Shown piece after piece: positions 1 to 6,503 of a stretch of DNA of 45,670 nucleotides. This DNA is from an uncultured Christensenellaceae bacterium. GTDB lineage: Bacteria; Bacillota; Clostridia; Christensenellales; Borkfalkiaceae. The translations under genes and the position numbers were made by a program. Each line of letters opens with the position of its first letter. Within the stretch, counting starts at the first letter, position 1. The notes beneath the pieces are model-generated. The model did not search any database and was not told where the DNA came from. It was given only the letters and a program-made list of their open reading frames with translations. Location: assembly GCA_910586675.1 (NCBI GenBank), contig CAJUJO010000010.1:1-45670 (forward strand), read 5' to 3'.

Positions 1-70
1 GAAAGTATAACTCTTAATAATTTAGTTTTTTAATTCCCTATGGGAAGTGCGCTTTTTTGCGGCGCTCTTT

Positions 71-485
71 TTATTCGTCTGCGACTACCATATCTTTGAG
101 TTTTTTATTGCGGAACTCGTACACCGTTTCGCCCTTATTGTAATACTTCCGCACGTATGCCCGCTTGATTTCCCCGTTCAGGTCGAGATAGACGAGATAA
201 GTCGTTCCGAGAATGCGGGTCGTTTTCCCGTTATATCCGACGCCGTACGAATACGAACTTTCGTCGCTTATCATACAGGCGAGGACGGTCGCTTTTTCCC
301 GCCTGCTCCTGTCGATATTCCACGAAGCGGAGGAAAGTCTTTTATGAATGACGTGCACGGCAAACAAAAATGATTACGAACCCCGCTCCCAGACAAATCA
401 GCGCGTACAAAACCAAACCGCACGCGGCGAGCACGATAAAACCGACGATGCACGCGAGAAACAAAACGATGCACGCGAGATTGAC
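71..485 (-). pseudogene. disrupted 3' continuation of the small membrane protein gene
   Basis: Directly after the TGA stop of the upstream gene (486-488), the same frame stays open to a TAA at 342-344. It encodes about 46 residues that are almost entirely hydrophobic (LACIVLFLACIVGFIVLAAC and onward), a clear membrane segment. A second frame, open from about 367 to a TAA at 71, encodes up to 98 polar residues ending KKLKDMVVADE, with no ATG start near its beginning (only TTG). The simplest reading is one ancestral reading frame broken by a nonsense codon and a frameshift. Alternatives are two tiny independent genes starting at TTG codons. No family is recognised. Downstream, 1-70 holds only a weak TTCCC/GGGAA hairpin. 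Confidence 0.4.
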
Positions 486-890
486 TCATGCCGCCTTGCT
501 TTTGGAAGCAAAGCGAGGAACGTCTTCGGAAGCGCGCATCCAGGCGCCGAGCGCGCGTTTTTCCGTAAGCTCATGATTTCGGTCGGTCGCGTTAATTTCC
601 GCTTTGCGCGCTTCCTCTTCTTGCCGCAGATCGGCGTTCTCCCTCTCCGCCCGCGCGTTCTCTTCCTTCGCGCTCTTTTTAATATCGGAAAAGCGGAAAA
701 CCGACCTTACCACGCCGAAGACCGACCAAAGGACAAATAAGCCCACCGCTGTCCACAGGCAGGCCGGATGCAGATACCCGTCGCCCCCGTAGTCGGAAAG
801 CAACGCGCCGCCGAAAAGAACGGCGACCGCCGCGAAAAACAGCACCCTCGTTGTCGTGCGAAAAATTTTATCTTTATCGAATTTCTGCAT
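486..890 (-). CDS. small two-helix membrane protein with a charged coiled-coil-like tail, unknown function
   Basis: A 134-residue protein. Start chosen at the ATG at 890 because GGAGG lies 5 nt upstream; an in-frame ATG at 914 lacks this. Residues about 16-33 and 46-66 are hydrophobic membrane segments (VLFFAAVAVLFGGALL; LWTAVGLFVLWSVFGVV). Residues about 74-105 are rich in Glu, Lys, Arg and Ala and could form a coiled coil. It reads the same way as khpA but lies beyond a strong terminator at 1005-1026, so it is probably a separate unit. The frame continues past its stop into a further hydrophobic segment, so this may be the N-terminal part of a broken gene. I do not recognise the family. Confidence 0.6.
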   Translation of the reverse strand: MQKFDKDKIFRTTTRVLFFAAVAVLFGGALLSDYGGDGYLHPACLWTAVGLFVLWSVFGVVRSVFRFSDIKKSAKEENARAERENADLRQEEEARKAEINATDRNHELTEKRALGAWMRASEDVPRFASKSKAA

Positions 891-1004
891 TCCGACCTCC
901 GAGGAAAGAATCACGGCGATATCATATCATAGTGAATGCAAATTTGCAATCGAATCCCCCGCTTTGCATATGCGTGCGGACGCAAGTAACGCAAAAAAAG
1001 CAAA

Positions 1005-1026
1005 AAAGCGGCATGTATGCCGCTTT
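1005..1026 (-). terminator. intrinsic terminator of the ylxM-ffh-rpsP-khpA operon
   Basis: A hairpin with 10-bp arms (AAAGCGGCAT / ATGCCGCTTT) lies just past the khpA stop. On the minus strand it is followed by two T-runs interrupted by GC. Confidence 0.75.
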
Positions 1027-1049
1027 ATACATATGCCGTGAAATGCAAG

Positions 1050-1295
1050 TTACGCTTCTTCGCCGCGTTCTTTAATTTCCACGTTATACTTTTTGGAACC
1101 GCGCGGCGTCGCCGAACGCACGAGCGTGCGCAGCGCCTTTGCGATTTTGCCCTGTTTGCCGATGACCTTGCCCATATCGGAATCGGCGAGAAGGACGGTT
1201 ACGTTAATCGCTTCGTCCGTTTCCTCGACTTTGTAGTCGATTTGATCTTTCTCCTCGGCGAACTGTTCCACGATATACTTGATTAAATCGAGCAT
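1050..1295 (-). CDS. khpA: KhpA, KH-domain RNA-binding protein
   Basis: 81 residues, the normal size for KhpA (YlqC). It carries one KH domain with the RNA-gripping GxxG loop visible as GKQG at residues 46-49 inside GKVIGKQGKIAKALR. In Bacillota, KhpA pairs with KhpB (not in the window) and binds RNA in the cytoplasm; in streptococci the pair affects cell elongation and division. It is the last gene of the SRP operon, 45 bp behind rpsP, with GGAG in front of the ATG. The genes that often follow in relatives (rimM, trmD, rplS) are absent here, and a terminator closes the operon. Confidence 0.93.
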   Translation of the reverse strand: MLDLIKYIVEQFAEEKDQIDYKVEETDEAINVTVLLADSDMGKVIGKQGKIAKALRTLVRSATPRGSKKYNVEIKERGEEA

Positions 1296-1340
1296 GATTT
1301 TCTCCTTATTCTAAGATTGATCGGAAAAGAGCGCGAAATA

Positions 1341-1634
1341 TTACTTCTTTTTCTTCTTGCCCTTGGTCTTGGCGGGACTGAGCTTGGCGGATTTTTCCAT
1401 CGCGCCGACGGAAACGAGCAGGCTCTTAACCGTCTCGGTAGGCTGGACGCCCTTGGAAAGCCAATCCTTCGCCTTTTCCACGTCGACCGTAAGCGTTACG
1501 GGCGTAGACTTGGGGTCGTAGTAACCGATTTTTTCGATATACTCGCCCGTTGCCGCCTTGCGCGCGTCCACCACTACGATGCGATATACGGGGGACTTCT
1601 TGTCGCCCATTCTCACAAGCCGCATTTTAACCAT
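1341..1634 (-). CDS. rpsP: 30S ribosomal protein S16
   Basis: 97 residues. The N-terminus MVKMRLVRMGDKKSPVYRIV and the following VVDARKA..GEYIEKIGYYDP block are typical of S16, an assembly and stability protein of the 30S subunit. The C-terminus ends in a lysine-rich extension (KGKKKKK) that would contact rRNA. GGAGG precedes the ATG by about 8 nt. It lies between ffh and khpA, the usual Bacillota arrangement linking ribosome and SRP components. Confidence 0.97.
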   Translation of the reverse strand: MVKMRLVRMGDKKSPVYRIVVVDARKAATGEYIEKIGYYDPKSTPVTLTVDVEKAKDWLSKGVQPTETVKSLLVSVGAMEKSAKLSPAKTKGKKKKK

Positions 1635-1673
1635 AATAAAACCTCCGAATTTTGTTTGTTTTTTGTTGTTCTA

Positions 1674-2993
1674 TCAGAAAGGCATTCTCATTTTGCCTTT
1701 GCCGCCCTTTAACTGCTTCATGAGCATTTTCGTCTGCTCGAACTGTTTGAGGAGCTGATTGATCTCCTGCACGCTCGTACCCGAACCCGCCGCGATGCGC
1801 TTCTTGCGCGGAGAGTTAATAATTTGCGGATTGTCCCGCTCCTTGGGCGTCATGGAAAGAATAATTGCCTTTGTGCGCTCGATGCGCTTTTCGTCCATGT
1901 CGCTTTCGCGGAGTTTGAGCTTGCCCGCGCCGGGCAGCATGTTCACGAGCGCGCCCGCGCCACCCATCTTTTTGAGCGTCTCGAACTGCGTCAGATAGTC
2001 GGTCAGCGTAAAGGAGCTTTCGCGCATTTTGCGCTCCATTTCCTTTACCTGCGCCTCGGTAACGGCTTCCTGCGCCTTCTCGATTAAAGAGAGCACGTCG
2101 CCCATACCCAAAATGCGGGAAGCCATTCTGTCGGGATAAAAAGGCTCCAAATCGGTAAGCTTTTCGCCCACACCGATAAATTTAATGGGCTTTCCCGTAA
2201 CCGCCTTTATCGAAAGGCAGGCACCGCCGCGCGTATCGCCGTCCAGCTTAGTAAGGATAACGCCCGTAATGCCGATTCGGCTGTTGAACGTTTCGGCGAC
2301 GTTGACCGCGTCCTGCCCCGTCATCGCGTCGACGGTGAGCAGAATTTCGGTAACGTCCACCTCTTTTTTGATCTCTTCCAGCTCCTTCATGAGCGCGTCG
2401 TCGATATGGAGCCGCCCCGCCGTATCGATAATTACGGTGTCGTATCCCATCTTTTTGGCGTACTCGACGGCTTGCTTCGCCGTTTTCGGGGGAGCCTGCG
2501 TACCCTTTTCAAATACTTCGGTATCGGCTTTCCCGCCGACCACTTTGAGCTGGTCTATCGCCGCGGGGCGATAGACGTCGCACGCGACGAGCAGCGGGCG
2601 CTTACCCTGTTTTTTGAGCTGCATCGAGAGCTTTCCGCAAAGCGTCGTCTTGCCCGCGCCCTGCAAACCGCACATCATAACGACGGTGGGCGGCTTGGGC
2701 GAGACCTCTAATTTGGCATTGCCCGACCCCATCAGCGCGATGAGTTCTTCGTTGACGATTTTAATGACCTGCTGGGCGGGGTTGAGCGATTGCAGAACCT
2801 GCTGCCCCACCGCCTTTTCCGAAACGTCGTTTATAAACTGCTTGGCGACCTTGATATTGACGTCCGCTTCGAGCAGAGCGATGCGCACCTCGCGCATGGC
2901 GGAACGGATTTCCAGCTCGGTCAGCTTGCCGCGCTTGGTCAGCTTGGAAAATATGTGGTTGAGCCGCTCCGAAAGGGAACCGAATAATGCCAT
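1674..2993 (-). CDS. ffh: signal recognition particle GTPase Ffh (SRP54)
   Basis: 439 residues, full length. It binds 4.5S/6S RNA and signal sequences of nascent membrane and secreted proteins and delivers them to FtsY. An N-terminal helical bundle (about 1-90) is followed by the GTPase domain with the P-loop GLQGAGKTT at about 109-117, DTAGRL at about 190 and TKLD at about 248. The C-terminal M domain (about 300-439) is Met- and Lys-rich and ends MLMKQLKGGKGKMRMPF. The region after the third GTPase segment (LKVVGGKADTEVF) is slightly different from the common LKVVGEQIGVPVF form. AGGAGG precedes the ATG; ylxM ends 12 bp upstream. Confidence 0.97.
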   Translation of the reverse strand: MALFGSLSERLNHIFSKLTKRGKLTELEIRSAMREVRIALLEADVNIKVAKQFINDVSEKAVGQQVLQSLNPAQQVIKIVNEELIALMGSGNAKLEVSPKPPTVVMMCGLQGAGKTTLCGKLSMQLKKQGKRPLLVACDVYRPAAIDQLKVVGGKADTEVFEKGTQAPPKTAKQAVEYAKKMGYDTVIIDTAGRLHIDDALMKELEEIKKEVDVTEILLTVDAMTGQDAVNVAETFNSRIGITGVILTKLDGDTRGGACLSIKAVTGKPIKFIGVGEKLTDLEPFYPDRMASRILGMGDVLSLIEKAQEAVTEAQVKEMERKMRESSFTLTDYLTQFETLKKMGGAGALVNMLPGAGKLKLRESDMDEKRIERTKAIILSMTPKERDNPQIINSPRKKRIAAGSGTSVQEINQLLKQFEQTKMLMKQLKGGKGKMRMPF

Positions 2994-3005
2994 TTTCCGC
3001 CTCCT

Positions 3006-3323
3006 TTATTCGCCTTGCGCATTGTCTTTGGAAAGTATCTCTTCCAATGCGGAAACGTCGCCGCCCGCTTTTTTCGTCTGTTCCGCCCAACGGGCAATTT
3101 GCGAAAGTCTGCGGCAGACGCGCAGCTTTGCTTCGTATTCTTCGAGCTGTTTGCGGCTTTTTTGCAGACAGTCGGAAACGCTCTGACGGGAACACCCCTT
3201 TTGTTCGGCGATTTCCGCGAGCGATAAATCGTAGTTGAAATACAGGTTTGTGATTTCCCTTTGATTTTCGGTGAGCAGCGGACTGTATATATCCCACAGC
3301 CGCAGAAAGTGCATGTCCTGCAT
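3006..3323 (-). CDS. ylxM: YlxM family HTH protein, SRP-associated regulator
   Basis: 105 residues from the ATG at 3323. The segment IYSPLLTENQREITNLYFNY followed by LSLAEIAEQKGCSRQSVSDCL is the sigma-70 region-4-like helix-turn-helix of the YlxM/p13 family, whose members in streptococci act with the SRP. It heads the operon with ffh. A longer reading from 3365 is rejected because the promoter at 3333-3361 would lie inside it. The promoter ends only 9 nt before this ATG and no clear ribosome binding site is seen, so translation may begin on a nearly leaderless mRNA. Another ATG three codons in (3314) is possible. Confidence 0.88.
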   Translation of the reverse strand: MQDMHFLRLWDIYSPLLTENQREITNLYFNYDLSLAEIAEQKGCSRQSVSDCLQKSRKQLEEYEAKLRVCRRLSQIARWAEQTKKAGGDVSALEEILSKDNAQGE

Positions 3324-3332
3324 AACGGAGTA

Positions 3333-3361
3333 AGTATAACAGATAAAAATATGCCTGTCAA
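3333..3361 (-). promoter_or_regulatory. sigma-A promoter of ylxM-ffh-rpsP-khpA
   Basis: On the minus strand TTGACA (3356-3361), a 17-bp spacer and TATACT (3333-3338). The -35 box lies inside the left arm of the hairpin at 3353-3380. Confidence 0.85.
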
Positions 3362-3380
3362 GCATTTTTCCTTGACAGGC
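3353..3380. terminator. hairpin ending the accessory small gene, overlapping the ylxM -35 box
   Basis: Perfect 10-bp arms GCCTGTCAAG / CTTGACAGGC with an 8-nt loop. The plus-strand side runs into GTTTTTTT and the minus-strand side into ATATTTTTAT, so it could stop transcription both ways. On the minus strand it follows the stop of the 54-residue gene at 3388. Confidence 0.65.
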
Positions 3381-3387
3381 GTTTTTT

Positions 3388-3552
3388 TTATTCTTCTTTT
3401 TCTTCCCGAACGCTGACGACGAACGTCTGTCCGCCCGGAAACCTCATTTCGATTGCGTCATCTTTTTGCCGTAGCTTTGCAATAAATACGTCGCTTAACG
3501 CTATTTTGATTTCTCTCAGAATCGATTCCGTGTTTAAGTCTTTCTTGCTCAT
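3388..3552 (-). CDS. 54-residue protein of unknown function, under operator-containing promoter
   Basis: 54 codons from ATG at 3552 to TAA at 3388; AGGAGAG lies 6 nt before the start. The protein begins MSKKDLNTESILREIKIAL, contains a charged central part and ends FVVSVREEKEE. No family is recognised; the acidic tail and small size are reminiscent of short proteins of mobile elements. It is read divergently from the XRE gene at 3666 from a perfect-consensus promoter (3582-3610) whose spacer holds a palindromic operator. The natural inference is that the XRE protein represses it. A hairpin terminator follows at 3353-3380. Confidence 0.7.
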   Translation of the reverse strand: MSKKDLNTESILREIKIALSDVFIAKLRQKDDAIEMRFPGGQTFVVSVREEKEE

Positions 3553-3581
3553 GTTTTTCTCTCCTAACGAATTTCATCATT

Positions 3582-3610
3582 ATTATAAGACCTAGTAGGT
3601 CAAATGTCAA
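3582..3610 (-). promoter_or_regulatory. consensus promoter with a palindromic operator in its spacer (left cassette)
   Basis: Minus-strand TTGACA (3605-3610), 17-bp spacer, TATAAT (3582-3587), perfect at both boxes. The spacer is almost filled by the palindrome GACCTAGTAGGTC (plus strand, 3589-3601). A bound repressor would block RNA polymerase. A second, imperfect copy, GACCTATAAGGTA, lies at 3620-3632 towards the XRE gene. The same layout recurs at 4735-4784. Confidence 0.85.
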
Positions 3611-3665
3611 TATATTTTTGACCTATAAGGTAATATTTTAATAAGAATTATTTGGAGAGAACATT

Positions 3666-3875
3666 ATGATTACGCTTGCACAGATACAAATTAAACTTGC
3701 CGAAGCAATCACGTTGAGCGGTAAATCCCAAACGGAGATAGCCAATGAATTGGGCATACGCCCCACGCAAATATGCAGCTACGTAAAAGGTCGCAAAATG
3801 CCCGCGATAGATACGCTCGCAAATCTTTGCAAAATATTAGACTTAGACGCAAACGAAATACTTTGCCTAAATTAA
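3666..3875 (+). CDS. XRE-family HTH repressor (left cassette)
   Basis: 69 residues, essentially one Cro/C1-type helix-turn-helix: SQTEIANELGIRPTQICSYVKGRKMPAIDTLANLCKIL. GGAGAG precedes the ATG. By eye about 49 of 69 positions match the XRE protein at 4820, including the whole stretch after SYVKGRKMPA. It diverges from the 54-residue gene, with two GACCTA-type operator sites between them, so it most likely represses the divergent gene and perhaps itself. Codon use is AT-rich compared with the flanking ffh and ftsY, which suggests acquisition by transfer. Confidence 0.88.
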   Translation: MITLAQIQIKLAEAITLSGKSQTEIANELGIRPTQICSYVKGRKMPAIDTLANLCKILDLDANEILCLN

Positions 3876-3878
3876 ATC

Positions 3879-4124
3879 ATGTTTAAGAATAAGACTTCGG
3901 AAAACAGAAATAACCTTTGCGGTAAGAAAATTTACGAGTTAATGAAAAACGAAGCGCGGAAAATGTCGCAAAGCGCGCTTGCCGATGCGCTGCAATTGGA
4001 AGGAATCGATATCGACAAAAATGCCGTTCAACGCATTGAAAGCGGACAAAGATTTGTAACGGATATCAAACTGAAAGCAATATGCAAAGTATTGCATGTA
4101 TCTTGCAACCAATTACTATCATAA
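3879..4124 (+). CDS. second XRE-like HTH protein
   Basis: 81 residues. The core MSQSALADALQLEGIDIDKN followed by AVQRIESGQRFVTDIKLKAI is a helix-turn-helix of the XRE type with the usual recognition-helix RIESG motif. It starts 3 nt after the stop of the preceding XRE gene, with no ribosome binding site of its own, so it is probably translated by coupling. It is not closely similar to the 69-residue pair. Its downstream side converges on the Cys-rich gene ending at 4187. A modest hairpin (CTCCG / CGGGG, about 4142-4159) followed by GGCGTTTTG may end transcription. Confidence 0.78.
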   Translation: MFKNKTSENRNNLCGKKIYELMKNEARKMSQSALADALQLEGIDIDKNAVQRIESGQRFVTDIKLKAICKVLHVSCNQLLS

Positions 4125-4186
4125 CGTAAAACAAAACACACTCCGTAGCATTGCGGGGGGCGTTTTGTAAATAGGAGAATAAATCA

Positions 4187-4441
4187 TTAGCTATCCTTTA
4201 AGTGTTCGAGCAAAAATATAACGGCTTTATCCACTTCGTCAAAGCGTTGCGGAGATAAGTCAAATTTTTCCCTTTTCTTTTTGCGGAATTTTTCGCAGGC
4301 AGCGTTTTCCGGTTTAATCAATTCGTCGCGGACGGCGCAGTAGCGCGTTCCGCCATTTGCAAATCCGTGCTCATAACCGCAGCCGAACCTGCGGTATACA
4401 GTTTTACACGCATCGCACGATTTACAGACTTTTATTTTCAT
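4187..4441 (-). CDS. cysteine-rich small protein, unknown function
   Basis: 84 residues from ATG at 4441, which overlaps the end of the upstream gene by 20 nt; a longer reading from 4483 is less likely. The N-terminal half has a CKSCDACK cluster and further cysteines in FGCGYE, RYCAV and AACEKF, a spacing suggestive of metal binding. It shares the general pattern (CxxC, then single cysteines, ending C-E-K-F/Y) with its neighbour at 4422, so the two may be distant paralogues. Probably co-transcribed with that gene from the promoter at 4735-4763. Function unknown. Confidence 0.7.
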   Translation of the reverse strand: MKIKVCKSCDACKTVYRRFGCGYEHGFANGGTRYCAVRDELIKPENAACEKFRKKKREKFDLSPQRFDEVDKAVIFLLEHLKDS

Positions 4442-4694
4442 CCGACTCTTCCTCGATAATATTACGGATTTCGGTAAGCTCAATTAAGATATCGTTCAGG
4501 CACGGTTCGATGAAGTGGAGCGCGTGTCTGCGGTAAATATGCGCCTCATATTTTTCACAACTGACGATACGTTCCGTGTTTACTTTTTTTGCCCGACACC
4601 AGCCATACTTCGTACACTCGAACTTCTTTGTCCCCTTTATATAGTATGCGTCAAAATTTTTGCACCTGAAACATCTTTCGCCATTAGGTTCCAT
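4422..4694 (-). CDS. cysteine-rich small protein with putative zinc site, unknown function
   Basis: 90 residues, ATG at 4694 with AGGAG 6 nt upstream. Cysteines occur as CFRCKNF (about 8-11), FECTKYGWC (about 26-33) and SCEKYE (about 46), fitting a small zinc-binding fold; the C-terminal half is acidic and helical (LTEIRNIIEEESDE). No named family is recognised. It is the first gene of the minus-strand arm of the right cassette, read from a promoter whose spacer carries the operator GACCTATTAGGTC, divergent from the XRE gene at 4820. Confidence 0.75.
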   Translation of the reverse strand: MEPNGERCFRCKNFDAYYIKGTKKFECTKYGWCRAKKVNTERIVSCEKYEAHIYRRHALHFIEPCLNDILIELTEIRNIIEEESDENKSL

Positions 4695-4734
4695 GGAAAT
4701 CTCCTAAATTATTTTTACCTATTGGATCATAAAT

Positions 4735-4763
4735 ATCATACGACCTATTAGGTCAAAAGTCAA
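4735..4763 (-). promoter_or_regulatory. promoter with palindromic operator in its spacer (right cassette)
   Basis: Minus-strand TTGACT (4758-4763), 17-bp spacer, TATGAT (4735-4740). The palindrome GACCTATTAGGTC (4742-4754) lies in the spacer one base from the -10 box, exactly the register of the left cassette. A second, imperfect site GACCTAATAGATA is at 4772-4784. Confidence 0.82.
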
Positions 4764-4819
4764 TAAATTTTGACCTAATAGATAAAATATTAGTAAACAT
4801 TAGGCAAAGGAATTTTACG

Positions 4820-5029
4820 ATGATAACACTTGCACAAATTCAAAAAAGATTAGCGGAAGCCATTGAACAAAGCAACATGAAAAAAAGTCAAATAGCAAAA
4901 GAATTAAATATAGACCCTACTCAAATCAGTAGTTACGTAAAAGGGCGTAAAATGCCCGCATTAGATACGCTGGCTAATCTCTGCAAAATATTAGACGTAG
5001 ATACAAATTATATTTTATGCCAAGATTAA
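4820..5029 (+). CDS. XRE-family HTH repressor (right cassette)
   Basis: 69 residues, one Cro/C1-type helix-turn-helix (SQIAKELNIDPTQISSYVKG), paralogous to the protein at 3666 (about 49 identical positions counted by eye). AAAGG lies about 9 nt before the ATG. The recognition-helix region differs only slightly from the left copy and the operator half-sites are identical (GACCTA), so the two repressors could cross-regulate. It diverges from the two Cys-rich genes and converges on ftsY. AT-rich codon use marks it as part of the acquired island. Confidence 0.88.
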   Translation: MITLAQIQKRLAEAIEQSNMKKSQIAKELNIDPTQISSYVKGRKMPALDTLANLCKILDVDTNYILCQD

Positions 5030-5044
5030 AGACGATAAAAACAA

Positions 5045-5072
5045 CGCGCCCCCGCAATTTTGCGGGGGCGCG
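5045..5072 (-). terminator. terminator between ftsY and the XRE island
   Basis: Perfect 13-bp arms CGCGCCCCCGCAA / TTGCGGGGGCGCG with a 2-nt spacer. On the minus strand it follows the ftsY stop and is trailed by TTGTTTTTAT; on the plus strand it follows the XRE gene but lacks a T-run. Confidence 0.8.
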
Positions 5073-5087
5073 TACGATGATACAAAA

Positions 5088-5984
5088 TTAAAAGAACCCT
5101 TCTACAAACTGTTCGGCGTCGAAGGGGACGAGGTCGTCTATCTTCTCCCCCACGCCCGCGAACACGACGGGAATTTCCAGCTCTCCGCATAAAGAGAACA
5201 CAAACCCGCCCTTTGCCGTACCGTCCAATTTAGTCAGAACGATGCCGTCCAGCTCGACCGCCTCGTCAAACACGCGCGCCTGCGACACGGCGTTTTGCCC
5301 CGTCGTCGCGTCGAGCACCAAAAATTTATAGAACGCCGCTTCGGGAAACTCCCGCTCCACGACTCTGTCCATCTTTTTCAGCTCATTCATGAGGTTTTCC
5401 TTCACGTGAAGCCGTCCCGCCGTATCGACGAGCACCACGTCCGTGCCCTTCGCCTTGGCAGAAGAAACAGCGTCGAATATGACGGCGGAAGGATCGCTCC
5501 CCTCCTCGTGCTTGACGATACGCACCTTCGCCCTGTCCGCCCAGACGGAGAGCTGATCGCTTGCCGCGGCACGGAAGGTATCCGCCGCCGCAACGGTAAC
5601 GCTCTTCTTTTTGGAAACGAAATAATTGGCGACTTTTCCGATGGTCGTCGTCTTGCCGACGCCGTTCACGCCCACGAACATAATGACGCACGGGTATGTG
5701 ATTTCGGGAATCTCCGCAGCGTTTAACGTGTCCTCTAAAATGTCTTTCAAAAGGTCGGTTACGAACGCCTCGTCCTTGATTTTGTTGCCGATGGCTTCCT
5801 CTTTGACCTGTTCGACGACCTCTTCCGCCGTGCGGACGGAAACATCGGACGAAATGAGAATTTCCTCCAGCTCGTCGTAAAACTCGTCGCCAAGCTTATT
5901 TTTTGCAAACAGCAGGCGCATTTTTTGGGAAACGTTGTCCTTCGTCTTTTTCAACGCGTCTTTGATTTTTCCGAATAATCCCAT
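5088..5984 (-). CDS. ftsY: signal recognition particle receptor FtsY
   Basis: 298 residues from the ATG at 5984, chosen for the GGGGAG just upstream and the typical MGLFGKIKDALKKTK start; an upstream ATG at 6038 adds non-homologous residues. FtsY is the membrane-associated receptor GTPase that docks Ffh-ribosome complexes at SecYEG. Visible motifs are the P-loop GVNGVGKTT at about 105-113, AADTFRAAASDQL at about 134-145, DTAGRLH at about 187 and TKLDGTAKGG at about 251. It lacks the long acidic A domain of enterobacterial FtsY, as is usual in Bacillota. It lies behind smc, separated by 519 bp of repeats. Confidence 0.96.
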   Translation of the reverse strand: MGLFGKIKDALKKTKDNVSQKMRLLFAKNKLGDEFYDELEEILISSDVSVRTAEEVVEQVKEEAIGNKIKDEAFVTDLLKDILEDTLNAAEIPEITYPCVIMFVGVNGVGKTTTIGKVANYFVSKKKSVTVAAADTFRAAASDQLSVWADRAKVRIVKHEEGSDPSAVIFDAVSSAKAKGTDVVLVDTAGRLHVKENLMNELKKMDRVVEREFPEAAFYKFLVLDATTGQNAVSQARVFDEAVELDGIVLTKLDGTAKGGFVFSLCGELEIPVVFAGVGEKIDDLVPFDAEQFVEGFF

Positions 5985-6081
5985 AACTCCCCTTTTTCCT
6001 TTTAATCTGTGTGCTGACACATATGCCGACGATTGCATTTATTTTGAATCCGCCCTACATACGGTCAACCCCGTTTAATCA

Positions 6082-6174
6082 GTCATTCTGATCGAGGGCG
6101 CAGCCAGATTGAAGAATCCCATCGGTCGTTGTCGGACTTCGTACTTTGGGATTCTTCGCTACGCTCAGAATGAC
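6082..6174. repeat. MITE-like inverted-repeat element (GTCATTCTGA type)
   Basis: A 93-bp segment bounded by GTCATTCTGA and TCAGAATGAC, with an internal matching pair TGAAGAATCCCA / TGGGATTCTTC. Spurious translation gives the tell-tale ILRYAQND and ILSVAKNP peptides seen in many unrelated bacterial sequences. There is no transposase and no clear target duplication; CGTTT occurs on both sides but not flush with the ends. Confidence 0.6.
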
Positions 6175-6194
6175 CGTTTGACGCGCTATATAAA

Positions 6195-6503
6195 CTTTTG
6201 TGCGCGTCGCAAAATCACACTTTTGCGTAAGCGCCCTCAATTTGCGCAATGCTTTGCGCTTATTGTCGGACAACGCGATACCGTTCGTGCGGCTAATCGT
6301 TAGATAAAATTCGTTAGTTCTCCGCTCACGAATTTTCTTTTCAGAGAAAAGAAAATTCGTGAACCTATATTACCAAACTCAATTTGCCGATTTATCGGCT
6401 TGTTGTCGGATAACACGATACCATCGGTGCGGCTATCGGTAAATTACAAGACAAAAGTTCTCCGCTCACGACTTTTCTTTTCGGAGAAAAGAAAAGTGTG
6501 AAC
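6195..6503 (-). repeat. composite structured repeat array A, behind smc
   Basis: Two units on the minus strand starting right at the smc stop. Each has a terminal hairpin followed by GTGAGCGGAGA: CACGAATTTTCTTTTC paired with its complement at 6327-6361, and a near-perfect one at 6467-6500. Each also has a core around CCGATAGCCGCACCG and a second hairpin, here GCGCAA/TTGCGC at 6244-6259 and GCCGAT/ATCGGC at 6386-6399. A linker with CGCAAAA/TTTTGCG lies at 6195-6235. Together with the MITE-like element it fills the 519-bp gap before ftsY; I see no gene there. Confidence 0.85.

Noticed and set aside
6079..6303. Short open frames with ILSVAKNP and ILRYAQND peptides
   Set aside because: Translations of the inverted-repeat element, a well-known source of false proteins.
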